A DNA stretch of 22,689 nucleotides from Fluviibacter sp039805865 (GCA_039805865.1 JBDLTI010000030.1:1-22689), one strand, 5' to 3'. Shown: positions 7,048 through 15,602, counted from the stretch's first letter. The notes: generated by a model not told the origin, from the letters alone. Program-made: numbers and translations.

Positions 7048-7629
7048 ATGACTGAATATCTCTTTATTCTGGTTGGTGCAGTGCTGGTCAACAATGTGGT
7101 GCTGGTTCGAATTCTCGGCCTGTGCCCGTTTATGGGCGTCTCCAAAAAATTAGCCACAGCCTACGGCATGGGCGCGGCAACGACATTCGTGCTGACCATG
7201 GGCACGGGTGCTAGCTACATCATTGATCACTACCTGCTTATTCCCTTCGACCTGGAATATCTGCGCACCATTTCGTTTATCGTCACAATTGCCGCCCTAG
7301 TGCAATTGACGGAACTTGTTATTCAAAAAACCAGCCCGATGCTTCATCAGGTACTGGGCATTTATCTACCGCTCATTACGACCAACTGCGCCGTCTTGGG
7401 TGTGCCGCTCATTAACGTGAGTCAGGACAATGGCTTTCTTGCCTCGCTGGTGTTTGGTGCTGGTAGCTCCATTGGTTTCTCGTTAGCACTAATTCTGTTT
7501 GCAGGCGTACGAGAGCGGGTTGAAGCGGCCGATGTGCCCCTTTATTTCCGCGGTGTTGCCATCGCTATGGTCACGGCGGGTCTTATGAGCTTGGCCTTCA
7601 TGGGCTTTGCCGGCCTGGACCGCTACTAA
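7048..7629 (+). CDS. rsxA: Rsx/Rnf electron transport complex subunit A
   Basis: A 193-residue integral membrane protein with about six hydrophobic segments. It is one of two homologous subunits (with RsxE) that sit in opposite orientation in the membrane. Rnf-type complexes couple electron transfer between NADH and ferredoxin to ion movement. In E. coli, Rsx keeps SoxR reduced. The family motif L-G-L-C-P-F-M-G holds Cys26, and T-T-N-C-A-V-L-G holds Cys114. In Rnf/Nqr structures, equivalent cysteines of the A/E pair carry an intramembrane Fe-S centre. The start M-T-E-Y-L matches the family. The Shine-Dalgarno is weak. It is the first gene of the operon. Confidence 0.96.
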   Translation: MTEYLFILVGAVLVNNVVLVRILGLCPFMGVSKKLATAYGMGAATTFVLTMGTGASYIIDHYLLIPFDLEYLRTISFIVTIAALVQLTELVIQKTSPMLHQVLGIYLPLITTNCAVLGVPLINVSQDNGFLASLVFGAGSSIGFSLALILFAGVRERVEAADVPLYFRGVAIAMVTAGLMSLAFMGFAGLDRY

Positions 7630-7634
7630 TCGCC

Positions 7635-8225
7635 ATGGATAACATTCTCTACGCAATTGCTGTCATGGCGTTGGGTGGCGTCGTTCTTGGCGCCCTACTC
7701 GGCTATGCGTCGACCCGCTTTAAGGTAGAGGGCGATCCGCTGGTCGATAAGATCGATAGCATTCTGCCGCAAACGCAATGTGGTCAGTGTGGCTTTCCCG
7801 GTTGCCGCCCTTACGCCGAAGCCATTGCCAAAGACGAAGCAGATATCAACCAGTGCCCGCCCGGTGGCGACGAGAACATTCACAAGCTGGCTGAACTGTT
7901 GGGTAAAGAATATAAGCCCCTTTCAGAAGAGCACGGCATAGAAAAACCCAAACAGGTTGCCTACATCGATGAGAGCACCTGCATCGGTTGCACGCTGTGC
8001 ATCCAGGCTTGCCCGGTGGATGCGATTGTGGGCGCCGCTAAACAAATGCATACCATCGTGGCTGATCTGTGCACGGGTTGCGAACTCTGTATTCCACCTT
8101 GCCCAGTCGAATGCATCACCATGGAAACCGTGGGTGAAACACTCGACACCTGGAAATGGAAGAAACCCGGCACGCGCCGTGTGATTCCGATTTTGCCAGT
8201 GACCACTACGGCGCAGGCTGCCTGA
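7635..8225 (+). CDS. rsxB: Rsx/Rnf complex subunit B, ferredoxin-like
   Basis: A 196-residue Fe-S protein with one N-terminal membrane anchor (about 4-24). It then has the 4Fe-4S (Fis-type) domain with Cys49, 52, 57 and 74, and two bacterial ferredoxin-type 4Fe-4S motifs: Cys116/119/122/126 and Cys146/149/152/156. All twelve ligands are present. The protein acts as the electron carrier between soluble partners and the membrane subunits of the complex. It starts five bases after the rsxA stop codon and ends one base before the rsxC start, so translation is probably coupled. Confidence 0.97.
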   Translation: MDNILYAIAVMALGGVVLGALLGYASTRFKVEGDPLVDKIDSILPQTQCGQCGFPGCRPYAEAIAKDEADINQCPPGGDENIHKLAELLGKEYKPLSEEHGIEKPKQVAYIDESTCIGCTLCIQACPVDAIVGAAKQMHTIVADLCTGCELCIPPCPVECITMETVGETLDTWKWKKPGTRRVIPILPVTTTAQAA

Positions 8226-8226
8226 T

Positions 8227-9879
8227 ATGAAGCTCTTTTCTTTCAAAGGCGGCGTTAAGCCTGATCCGAACAAGACCCAATCAACGGCGCTACCTATCTC
8301 ACAAGCACCGCTGGTTGCGCGTTACGTTGTGCCGCTGCACCAGAGTGTTGGTGGCACACCCCGCCCAATCGTTCAAGTAGGCGACCATGTGCTCAAAGGC
8401 CAACGCATTGGCGATGCCGATGGTTGGGTATCGGCTGCGGTTCACGCGCCAACTTCCGGTACCGTGGTTGAAATCGGCCCACACATCATTCCGCATCCAT
8501 CTGGCTTACCCACTGATTGCGTGATCATCGAAGCAGATGGTAACGACACCTGGATTGAGCGCGTGCCATTTGCACTAGAAAGCGCACAACCAGAATCTGT
8601 GCGCGAATATCTACGCGACATGGGTATCGTTGGCATGGGTGGCGCTGTCTTCCCGAGCCACGTGAAGCTGTCGGTCCCCAAAGGCAAAGCCATTGAACAA
8701 CTGATCATCAATGGTGCCGAATGCGAGCCCTTCATCACTTGTGATGACCGACTCATGCGGGAACAAGCGGACGAAGTGATTCAAGGCAGTGCGCTGTTTG
8801 GACGCTTAGTGAATGCAGCCCGTGTACTCATCGGCGTTGAAGATAACAAGCCAGAAGCAATTGCCGCACTCAAGGCAGCTCAGCTAACATTAGGCGCACC
8901 CGTTGAGGTTGTAACGGTACCCACCATTTACCCAACTGGTGGGGCCAAAGAACTCATTCGCGTGCTCACCGGTAAAGAAGTTCCAGGCAGCAAACGCTCA
9001 ACCGATTTCGGTGTACAGGTATTCAACGTAGCCACCGTGCAGACGGCCTGGCGTGCTATTACGCTAGGGGAACCCCTCATTTCACGGGTGGTCACTATTA
9101 GCGGCGCAGTAGGCGAATCACGCAACTGGCAAGTACCTATCGGCATGACGATCGCCGATCTAGTTACCCTTGCCCAGCCGAAACCGGATGCAGATGGGGT
9201 GATCATGGGCGGCCCAATGATGGGCTTTAGAGTAACAACGAACGACGCACCCGTCATCAAGGCAACCAATAGCCTGATTGTGACTGCACCCGGTCTGTTT
9301 CCACCCAAGCCACAAGAGCTGCCCTGCATCCGCTGCGGTAGTTGCGCCACCGCCTGCCCACAGGAACTGCAACCCTTTGAGCTTTACTGGTGGTCGCGCG
9401 CCAGCAAATTCGAACAGCTTGAAAAATACAAACTCTTTGACTGCATCGAGTGTGGCTGCTGCGATTACGTCTGCCCGAGCCACATTCCGCTGGTGAATTA
9501 CTTCCGCTTTGCTAAAAGCGAGATCCAGGCCGAGCAGCGGGAGAAACACACTGCGGATGCCGCACGTGATCGCTTCGAATTCCGAGAAGCACGCGCCGAA
9601 CGGGAAAAGCAGGAAAAAGCTGAACGACTCGCCAAAGCCAATGCCGCACGCAAAGCCGCTGAGGCCGCTGCTGCTGCAGAGACCCCCGCCACAGAAAACT
9701 TGGCAGAGGCTGCACCCGATTTGTCCAGTCACCCGCACCAGGCCTCAACCCCTATTGCCGTTGATAACCATCCGGTACTTGATGCCAGCGCTAAACAGGC
9801 AGCCATTGCCGCAGCGGTGGAACGTGCCCGTATTAAACGTGAACAGCATGGCGCCAAGTCTGGCAGCGATGCTTCCTGA
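8227..9879 (+). CDS. rsxC: Rsx/Rnf complex subunit C, NADH/FMN and Fe-S subunit
   Basis: A 550-residue peripheral subunit. The N-terminal barrel-sandwich region (about 30-90) is followed by a Nqo1-like NADH/FMN-binding part with the glycine-rich G-M-G-G-A-V-F-P-S (136-144) and N-G-A-E-C-E-P (162-168). Two 4Fe-4S motifs follow: Cys367/370/373/377 and Cys406/409/412/416. From about residue 430 the chain becomes an Ala/Glu/Lys/Arg-rich helical tail of about 120 residues. E. coli RsxC has a longer repetitive tail, so this one is of the shorter type. It is the entry point for electrons in the complex. It sits between rsxB (1-base gap) and rsxD (21-base gap). Confidence 0.96.
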   Translation: MKLFSFKGGVKPDPNKTQSTALPISQAPLVARYVVPLHQSVGGTPRPIVQVGDHVLKGQRIGDADGWVSAAVHAPTSGTVVEIGPHIIPHPSGLPTDCVIIEADGNDTWIERVPFALESAQPESVREYLRDMGIVGMGGAVFPSHVKLSVPKGKAIEQLIINGAECEPFITCDDRLMREQADEVIQGSALFGRLVNAARVLIGVEDNKPEAIAALKAAQLTLGAPVEVVTVPTIYPTGGAKELIRVLTGKEVPGSKRSTDFGVQVFNVATVQTAWRAITLGEPLISRVVTISGAVGESRNWQVPIGMTIADLVTLAQPKPDADGVIMGGPMMGFRVTTNDAPVIKATNSLIVTAPGLFPPKPQELPCIRCGSCATACPQELQPFELYWWSRASKFEQLEKYKLFDCIECGCCDYVCPSHIPLVNYFRFAKSEIQAEQREKHTADAARDRFEFREARAEREKQEKAERLAKANAARKAAEAAAAAETPATENLAEAAPDLSSHPHQASTPIAVDNHPVLDASAKQAAIAAAVERARIKREQHGAKSGSDAS

Positions 9880-9900
9880 ATTTTATAAAGAGCCCAGACC

Positions 9901-10956
9901 GTGTCTTTTGAAACACCCAATGTGCTGACGCAATCACCTTACCTGGTACAACCGGTGAGCGTGACTAAAATCATGCTCAAGGTACTGCTGGCACTGGTAC
10001 CTGGCATTGCCATTTATGCCTGGCTTTTCGGGCCCGGCATTCTTGTGCAACTTGCTTTGGCAACCATGACCGCTGTTATTGCCGAAGCCGCTTTTTTACG
10101 TTTACGTCAGCGCCCGATCGCACCCGCCATTAGCGATCTCTCGGCCGTTGTGACTGCCTGGTTGATCGCACTGTCCTTTCCACCCATGGCACCGTGGTGG
10201 CTGATTGTTGTCGGTACGCTCTTTGCCATTGTTGTGGCGAAGCATCTGTATGGCGGGCTGGGTCAAAACCCGTTCAACCCGGCCATGGTGGCTTATGCCT
10301 TATGCATTGTGTCGTTCCCTTCGTTGATGTCGCAGTGGCCGCATACACTTGCCAATGGTGGCTTGCCGCCACTAGATCAGATTACGGCTATTTTCTTCCC
10401 GCAACAGGTTGATGCATGGGCAGGTGCTACGCCACTGGACCACCTCAAGACCACGTTGCGGTTAGCCACGGGCAACGATACGCTCACCGTACAGAACATT
10501 CTGAAAGACCACACCGTATACGGCGTTGGCGGCGGCAATGGTTGGGAATGGGTCACCCTGGCCTGGTTAGTTGGCGGTCTCTGGCTCATTCAACAGAAGG
10601 TCATTAGCTGGCATATTCCCACTGGGCTTATTGCCGGCATTGGGACGCTCGCGCTAATCGCCTGGTCAATCGATCCGGCCCATTATGCCAACCCGATATT
10701 TCATATCCTGGGCGGAGCCACATTACTTGGCGCATTCTTTATTGCCACAGACCCAGTGAGCGGTGCAACAACCCCCAAGGGAAAAATAATCTTTGCCGTT
10801 GCCATTGGTGCGCTGGCTTACCTGATTCGTGTATTTGGCGCGTTCCCCGATGGCATTGCGTTTGCTGTACTCATTCTTAATATGTGTGTGCCACTCATCG
10901 ATATGTACACTCAGCCAGCGATCTTTGGTGAAAAATCCAAAGGAGCCAAGTCGTGA
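9901..10956 (+). CDS. rsxD: Rsx/Rnf complex subunit D, flavin-carrying membrane subunit
   Basis: A 351-residue polytopic membrane protein related to NqrB. The GTG start at 9901 is preceded by AAAGAG at a normal distance. The segment D-A-W-A-G-A-T-P-L-D contains Thr177, the likely acceptor of covalently bound FMN by comparison with the flavinylated Thr of RnfD. The usual Ser/Thr four residues after the Asp is Ala here. Conserved G-G-L-G-Q-N-P-F-N-P-A-M lies at 118-129 and a D-P-V-S-G-A-T-T-P motif lies in the C-terminal part. The stop codon overlaps the rsxG start (GTGA). Confidence 0.96.
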   Translation: MSFETPNVLTQSPYLVQPVSVTKIMLKVLLALVPGIAIYAWLFGPGILVQLALATMTAVIAEAAFLRLRQRPIAPAISDLSAVVTAWLIALSFPPMAPWWLIVVGTLFAIVVAKHLYGGLGQNPFNPAMVAYALCIVSFPSLMSQWPHTLANGGLPPLDQITAIFFPQQVDAWAGATPLDHLKTTLRLATGNDTLTVQNILKDHTVYGVGGGNGWEWVTLAWLVGGLWLIQQKVISWHIPTGLIAGIGTLALIAWSIDPAHYANPIFHILGGATLLGAFFIATDPVSGATTPKGKIIFAVAIGALAYLIRVFGAFPDGIAFAVLILNMCVPLIDMYTQPAIFGEKSKGAKS

Positions 10957-11627
10957 GCACACCCGCAGAAAAACACGCATTGCGCGTCTCGGGAGAAACG
11001 TCATTAACGCTGGTAGCGTTCATCGTCTTTTTTACCGCCCTACTCGCCTGGGTGTATCTGTTCTCGCAGCCGGTCATTGAACAATCAACGCGCAATGAAA
11101 AGCTGGTGGTGCTCAACCAGATCCTGCCAGCCAATCTATACAACAACGATCCATTAGCCGATAGCCTCACCCTACCTCCAGAACCGCAACTGGGTACAAA
11201 AACCGCGAGCACGGTTTACCGTGCTCGCAACAATGGTAAAGATTCTGCACTGGTCATGGATGTTATTGCACCTGATGGTTACAGCGGCCCCATCAAGCTA
11301 CTGGTAGCCTTTAGTGCCAATGGTCAGGTACTGGGCGTGCGTGCCGTCGAACACAAAGAAACCCCGGGGCTTGGTGACTACATTGACCCACGCAAAGACA
11401 AGAACAAAACATCCCCATGGATCGACCAGTTTAATAATGTGCCGCTCAGCCTGAGCAATAAAGATTGGCACGTTAAAAAGGATGGCGGTGACTTTGATGC
11501 TTATGCTGGTGCAACCGTCACACCCCGTGCCGTTGTGAAAGCCGTGCACCGTGCACAGGAATTTGTGATGGATAACCGCAAAGTCTTATTCACCCGTTCA
11601 ACCACTCAGAATAGTGCTAACCCGTAG
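10953..11627 (+). CDS. rsxG: Rsx/Rnf complex subunit G, periplasmic flavoprotein
   Basis: A 224-residue protein with one N-terminal membrane anchor (about 18-38) and a periplasmic FMN-binding domain. The flavinylation motif reads D-A-Y-A-G-A-T-V-T, with Thr188 as the predicted FMN acceptor modified by an ApbE-type transferase, which is not in this window. The conserved H-K-E-T-P-G-L-G-D (134-142) is intact. The GTG start at 10953 overlaps the rsxD stop by four bases and has a strong AAGGAG eight bases ahead. It passes electrons between RsxD and the other membrane subunits. Confidence 0.96.
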   Translation: MSTPAEKHALRVSGETSLTLVAFIVFFTALLAWVYLFSQPVIEQSTRNEKLVVLNQILPANLYNNDPLADSLTLPPEPQLGTKTASTVYRARNNGKDSALVMDVIAPDGYSGPIKLLVAFSANGQVLGVRAVEHKETPGLGDYIDPRKDKNKTSPWIDQFNNVPLSLSNKDWHVKKDGGDFDAYAGATVTPRAVVKAVHRAQEFVMDNRKVLFTRSTTQNSANP

Positions 11628-11657
11628 GTTGGTTAACAGATAATCCAGGACACGATC

Positions 11658-12347
11658 ATGTGGATCACCCGCACTGAATTTGTAGACATTGCACATAAGG
11701 GCATCTGGAAGCAGAACACCAGCCTGGTGCAAATTCTGGGTCTGTGCCCGCTGCTTGCCGTGACCACGAATCTGGTTAATGGGGTCATGCTCTCGTTGGC
11801 AACGCTCCTGGTAATGTCGCTTTCTAATCTGGCTGTTTCCAGCTTGCGTCATTTCATCCCCTACGAAATCCGCATCCCGGTGTTTATTCTGATTGCGGCC
11901 GCACTCGTAACCGTCGTTGATCTGGCTATGAATGCCTACCTGCATGGGCTCTATGTCGTGCTTGGTATCTTTATCCCACTGATCATCACCAACTGCATTG
12001 TGCTTGCGCGCATTGAAGCCTTTGCCGCTAAAAACCGTCCGGCACCCGCCATGATGGATGGCGCCATGATGGGGGTCGGCATGCTCTGGACGCTGGCTTT
12101 AATTGGCGCCATGCGCGAGCTCATTGGTGGTGGCACCTTGTTTTCTGGTATTGATCTGGTCATACCTGGCGCCCAGGCGCTACAGCTACTACCCGCAGAC
12201 TACCCGGGCCTACTGATGGCGGTATTGCCTCCAGGTGCATTTATCATCCTGGGCTGCATCATCGCCAGCAAAAACTGGATTGATGCGCGGAGTGCAACAC
12301 GCCAACTAACACAGGCCGCCCCGGTAAGCGCAGGCGGTTGCCATTAA
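11658..12347 (+). CDS. rsxE: Rsx/Rnf complex subunit E
   Basis: A 229-residue integral membrane protein homologous to RsxA, with about six membrane spans. The paired motifs I-L-G-L-C-P-L-L (Cys30) and I-T-N-C-I-V-L-A (Cys113) mirror those of RsxA and are the likely ligands of the shared intramembrane cluster. The ATG has CCAGGA ahead at a good spacing. It follows rsxG after 30 bases, and its stop codon is 11 bases before the nth ATG. Confidence 0.96.
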   Translation: MWITRTEFVDIAHKGIWKQNTSLVQILGLCPLLAVTTNLVNGVMLSLATLLVMSLSNLAVSSLRHFIPYEIRIPVFILIAAALVTVVDLAMNAYLHGLYVVLGIFIPLIITNCIVLARIEAFAAKNRPAPAMMDGAMMGVGMLWTLALIGAMRELIGGGTLFSGIDLVIPGAQALQLLPADYPGLLMAVLPPGAFIILGCIIASKNWIDARSATRQLTQAAPVSAGGCH

Positions 12348-12358
12348 GGCAATACGCC

Positions 12359-13018
12359 ATGACTCTGGCAAATCGCGTCGAATTTTTCCGGCGTCTACAG
12401 GCTGCCAACCCGCATCCGACCACAGAGCTTGAATACAGCTCAACTTTCCAGTTACTGATTGCCGTGATTCTGTCGGCGCAAGCCACGGACAAAGGCGTTA
12501 ACCTTGCAACACGCCAGCTCTTTATCGATGCCCCGGATGCTGCCACTATGGGCGCGCTCGAAGTAGCCGGACTGGTACCCTACGTTAAAACGATTGGCCT
12601 GTACCCGACCAAAGCAAAGAACGTCATTGCCACCTGCAAAATCCTCTGTGAACTCTATGGTGGCGAGGTGCCGGAAAATCGCGCCGCGCTCGAGGCCTTG
12701 CCCGGCGTTGGCCGCAAAACCGCCAACGTAGTGCTGAACACCGCTTTCGGTCACCCGACCATGGCCGTAGACACGCATATCTTCCGTGTCTCTAACCGTA
12801 CCGGTCTGGCTCCAGGAAAAACACCGCTGGCCGTAGAACAGAAGCTGCTAAAGAATGTACCCAAAGAGTTTCTACTAGATGCGCACCATTGGCTGATTCT
12901 GCTCGGCCGCTATATTTGCAAAGCCCGCAAACCTGAATGTGAAATCTGCCCGGTGATCGACCTGTGCCGTGCACCCGAGGCCAAAGCAGCACGTACACTA
13001 ATCAACCCGCATCAATAA
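12359..13018 (+). CDS. nth: Endonuclease III (DNA glycosylase/AP lyase)
   Basis: A 219-residue bifunctional glycosylase that removes oxidised pyrimidines and cuts the resulting abasic site in base excision repair. The helix-hairpin-helix L-P-G-V-G-R-K-T carries catalytic Lys120. Asp138 lies in V-D-T-H. The C-terminal [4Fe-4S] ligands follow the C-X6-C-X2-C-X5-C pattern (Cys187, 194, 197, 203). Numbering matches the E. coli enzyme. I chose ATG 12359 since AAGG lies nine bases before it and M-T-L-A-N-R-V matches the family start. A longer frame from 12338 overlaps rsxE. The rsx-nth order is conserved in many proteobacteria. Confidence 0.97.
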   Translation: MTLANRVEFFRRLQAANPHPTTELEYSSTFQLLIAVILSAQATDKGVNLATRQLFIDAPDAATMGALEVAGLVPYVKTIGLYPTKAKNVIATCKILCELYGGEVPENRAALEALPGVGRKTANVVLNTAFGHPTMAVDTHIFRVSNRTGLAPGKTPLAVEQKLLKNVPKEFLLDAHHWLILLGRYICKARKPECEICPVIDLCRAPEAKAARTLINPHQ

Positions 13019-13036
13019 CCATCGCCCGAACAACCC

Positions 13037-13462
13037 ATGATTTTCACCCCGACCAAAGACCAGGTACGCCAATTCTTCTGCGAATCACGTCGTAAGCAGC
13101 GCGAGAACCTGCCGCTGGATGGCGCTGAAATCATCGCGGCTGATGTGATTGCAATGCACCCGGAGTACCACGCGTTACTCGACGATCCGGAAGCCGCCAT
13201 CGCAGGCGAATGGACACCAGAACAAGGGACCATGAACCCGATTCTGCATCTGTCGCTACACATGGCATTGTTCGAACAGATCTCGGTAGACTCTCCCCCC
13301 GGTGTGCGGATCATCTTCGAACAACAGGCCTCAAAACTCGGTGATGCCCATGAAGCGCTGCACCGTCTGCTTGAGTGCCTGGGTGAAACGGTGTGGCATG
13401 CGCAACAACCCGGTGGCATCTTTGATACCGAGGCCTACCTGGAGCGCTTACGGAAGCTTTAA
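13037..13462 (+). CDS. DUF1841 family protein
   Basis: A 141-residue soluble protein of the DUF1841 family, recognised by the conserved block N-P-I-L-H-L-S-L-H-M-A-L-F-E-Q near residues 66-80. This is followed by a D-S-P-P-G-V-R motif and a helical C-terminal half. The H-x4-H spacing and acidic residues could bind a metal, but no function is established. It follows nth by 18 bases on the same strand with no terminator between, so it is probably the last gene of the rsx-nth transcript. The neighbour may point to a role in redox or DNA repair, but that is a guess. Confidence 0.9.
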   Translation: MIFTPTKDQVRQFFCESRRKQRENLPLDGAEIIAADVIAMHPEYHALLDDPEAAIAGEWTPEQGTMNPILHLSLHMALFEQISVDSPPGVRIIFEQQASKLGDAHEALHRLLECLGETVWHAQQPGGIFDTEAYLERLRKL

Positions 13463-13465
13463 TAA

Positions 13466-13493
13466 AAAACGGCCCGCCTGAGCGAGCCGTTTT
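13466..13493. terminator. Bidirectional terminator between DUF1841 gene and phaB
   Basis: AAAACGGC (13466-13473) pairs with GCCGTTTT (13486-13493). A-rich sequence on the left and T-rich on the right give a T-tract on both strands. It lies between two convergent genes and can end both. Confidence 0.87.
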
Positions 13494-13513
13494 ACTGTAA
13501 CCGGTAAAACCGA

Positions 13514-14251
13514 TTACATGTGGATACCGCCATTCAGCGAGAAGTCCGCACCGGTAGAGAAGCTACCATCCGGACCGGCCAGCCACGAAACGATCGAAGC
13601 GATTTCTTCCGGGGTTCCCAAACGCTTTACAGGAACGCCAGAAATGATCTTTTCCAGCACATCTTCACGAATGGCTTTGACCATGTCGGTACCGATGTAG
13701 CCAGGCGATACGGTGTTCACCGTCACACCCTTGCTGGCCACTTCCTGCGCCAACGCCATGGTGAAACCATGCATACCGGCCTTGGCAGTCGAATAGTTCA
13801 CTTGCCCCATCTGGCCTTTCTGACCATTCACCGATGAGATGTTGATGATGCGACCCCAGGTGCGATCGATCATGCCATCAACCACTTGCTTGGTAACGTT
13901 AAACATCGAGTTCAGATTGGTATCAATCACAGCGTCCCATGCCTCACGCGTCATCTTGCGGAACATACCGTCACGTGTGATACCGGCGTTATTGACCAGC
14001 ACATCGATCTCGCCAACTTCTTTCTTAACCTTTTCGAAAGCAGCCACGGTGCTGTCCCAATCAGCCACGTTACCTTCGGAGGCAATGAAGTCATAACCCA
14101 GCGCCTTCTGCTCAGCCAGCCACTTGTCTTTGCGCGGCGAATTCGGGCCACAACCAGCAACCACGGTAAAGCCATCTTTGGCGAGGCGCTGACAAATTGA
14201 GGTTCCGATACCACCCATACCACCCGTTACATAGGCTACGCGCTTGCTCAT
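13514..14251 (-). CDS. phaB: Acetoacetyl-CoA reductase
   Basis: A 245-residue short-chain dehydrogenase that reduces acetoacetyl-CoA to (R)-3-hydroxybutyryl-CoA with NADPH for polyhydroxyalkanoate synthesis. The cofactor motif G-G-M-G-G-I-G (10-16), N-N-A-G (87-90) and the catalytic residues Ser140, Tyr153 and Lys157 are intact. The sequence runs closely with the Cupriavidus enzyme, including the family-specific C-G-P-N-S-P-R at 34-40. FabG proteins are related, but this segment and N-G-Q-K-G-Q favour PhaB. GGGAG lies nine bases before the ATG. It stands alone: no phaC, phaA or phaR is in the window, so it must work with genes elsewhere. Two perfect palindromes lie in its upstream region. Confidence 0.93.
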   Translation of the reverse strand: MSKRVAYVTGGMGGIGTSICQRLAKDGFTVVAGCGPNSPRKDKWLAEQKALGYDFIASEGNVADWDSTVAAFEKVKKEVGEIDVLVNNAGITRDGMFRKMTREAWDAVIDTNLNSMFNVTKQVVDGMIDRTWGRIINISSVNGQKGQMGQVNYSTAKAGMHGFTMALAQEVASKGVTVNTVSPGYIGTDMVKAIREDVLEKIISGVPVKRLGTPEEIASIVSWLAGPDGSFSTGADFSLNGGIHM

Positions 14252-14273
14252 ACTTCTGTCTCCCAGTTTGTTC

Positions 14274-14315
14274 TTATGGCGCCATAATTATGAAGCCTTG
14301 TTTTGCATCCTGTAA
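14274..14315 (-). promoter_or_regulatory. Candidate phaB promoter with TTATGGCGCCATAA palindrome
   Basis: On the minus strand a -10-like CATAAT (14287-14292) lies 17 bases from a weak -35 TTACAG (14310-14315). A perfect 14-base palindrome (14274-14287) follows the -10 immediately and would cover the transcription start at about 14280, a classic repressor position. The palindrome is seen directly. The promoter call is weak because the -35 is poor. Confidence 0.45.
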
Positions 14316-14323
14316 CAAATCCA

Positions 14324-14339
14324 CGTATTTGTAAATACG
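14324..14339. promoter_or_regulatory. Perfect inverted repeat CGTATTT-GT-AAATACG
   Basis: Two perfect 7-base arms (14324-14330 and 14333-14339) surround a GT centre. The site is centred near -51 from the presumed phaB start and about 85 bases upstream of the MFS gene on the other strand. It looks like a dimeric regulator site. Which of the two divergent genes it serves is not known. Confidence 0.45.
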
Positions 14340-14417
14340 CATGGCACAACTTTCCTCGCAAAAACTTTCAATTAGCTGACAAACGACTTGGGGGAGGCCT
14401 TCCTGTACGATAGATCC

Positions 14418-15599
14418 ATGCGATTTGCCCTTTCCCCAGTGACGACCATCGTGATTGCCCAGCTTTTCGGTACATCACTCTGGTTTTCTGCCAACAGCGC
14501 GGCTGGCAGTCTGATGCAGAACTGGGGAATCACCGAAGCCGATATCGGCTGGCTGACCAATGCCGTTCAGCTCGGTTTTATTGTTGGCACACTCACTTTT
14601 TCTCTGACCGGGCTGGCTGACCGATTTGAGGCCAACCGGATCTTTACCGTCTTTGCCATTTTGGGCGCTATTGCCAACGGCCTGTTCGCTATCGCGGCCG
14701 ACGGTCTGGCAAGTGCCCTTCCCCTACGTTTCGCTGTAGGGTTCTGCCTGGCAGGCGTTTACCCCATGGGCATGAAACTGATTGTAAGCTGGGCACCCGA
14801 ACGCGCTGGTGATGCCCTGGCGCAACTGTTGGGGATGCTCACACTCGGCACCGCACTGCCTCATGGTATTCGTTATATGGGTGCCGATTGGCCCTGGCAA
14901 ATACCAGTTCTGACCTCATCGGCATTATCGGTAATCGCCGCCTTCATGATCTTCGCACTGGGTGATGGTCCGCATCTCAAACGTCGCATTGGGGCATCGA
15001 AGATCAACCTTGGACATGTGCTCACCGCATTTAAGATTACACAGTATCGCGCGTCGGCTTTAGGCTATTTTGGCCACATGTGGGAGGTCTATGCTTTCTG
15101 GACACTCATACCGGCACTGATCATCGCCAGCGGGTTAGCGCAACCTGATACGCCCACACTTTCGGGCTTAGCCTTTCTTGTTCTGGGTATAGGCACCTTG
15201 AGCTGCATACTGGGCGGCAAACTGAGTCAACGCATCGGTAGCGCACGCGTTGCGGCCATCGCCCTTGTCGGATCGGCCAGCAGTTGCGCCCTCTTTCCCC
15301 TGATTCCACTGGACGAAGCCGGGTGGCTCTTAGCCATTCTATTTCTCTGGGGCGCCACAGTCGTTGCCGATTCACCACAATTTTCTGCCTTATCGGCCAA
15401 GGCTTGTCCGCCGGACATTGTCGGCAGCGCTCTGGCGCTACAAACCGCCATCGGTTTCAGCATCGGAATGTTTTCTATTCAACTCGGCACCACCATCGTC
15501 GATCAGTTGGGGACCTCGATTGCCTGGCTCCTGTTACCTGGCCCATTGCTTGGGCTCTGGGGGTTGGCACCTCTCTGGTTAAAACCCACCACCCGCTAA
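14418..15599 (+). CDS. MFS transporter
   Basis: A 393-residue integral membrane protein with about twelve hydrophobic segments, typical of the major facilitator superfamily. After the first span (containing F-G-T-S-L-W-F-S-A-N-S) it has the loop 2-3 signature G-L-A-D-R-F-E-A-N-R, a form of the MFS motif A. The span-4/5 region Y-P-M-G-M-K-L-I-V-S-W-A-P-E-R is also present. The substrate cannot be told. The start is uncertain. ATG 14418 has no Shine-Dalgarno but lies seven bases after a -10-like TACGAT, so the mRNA might be leaderless. TTG 14388 is an in-frame alternative. The next MFS gene starts three bases after its stop codon. Confidence 0.9.
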   Translation: MRFALSPVTTIVIAQLFGTSLWFSANSAAGSLMQNWGITEADIGWLTNAVQLGFIVGTLTFSLTGLADRFEANRIFTVFAILGAIANGLFAIAADGLASALPLRFAVGFCLAGVYPMGMKLIVSWAPERAGDALAQLLGMLTLGTALPHGIRYMGADWPWQIPVLTSSALSVIAAFMIFALGDGPHLKRRIGASKINLGHVLTAFKITQYRASALGYFGHMWEVYAFWTLIPALIIASGLAQPDTPTLSGLAFLVLGIGTLSCILGGKLSQRIGSARVAAIALVGSASSCALFPLIPLDEAGWLLAILFLWGATVVADSPQFSALSAKACPPDIVGSALALQTAIGFSIGMFSIQLGTTIVDQLGTSIAWLLLPGPLLGLWGLAPLWLKPTTR

Positions 15600-15602
15600 A
15601 TC

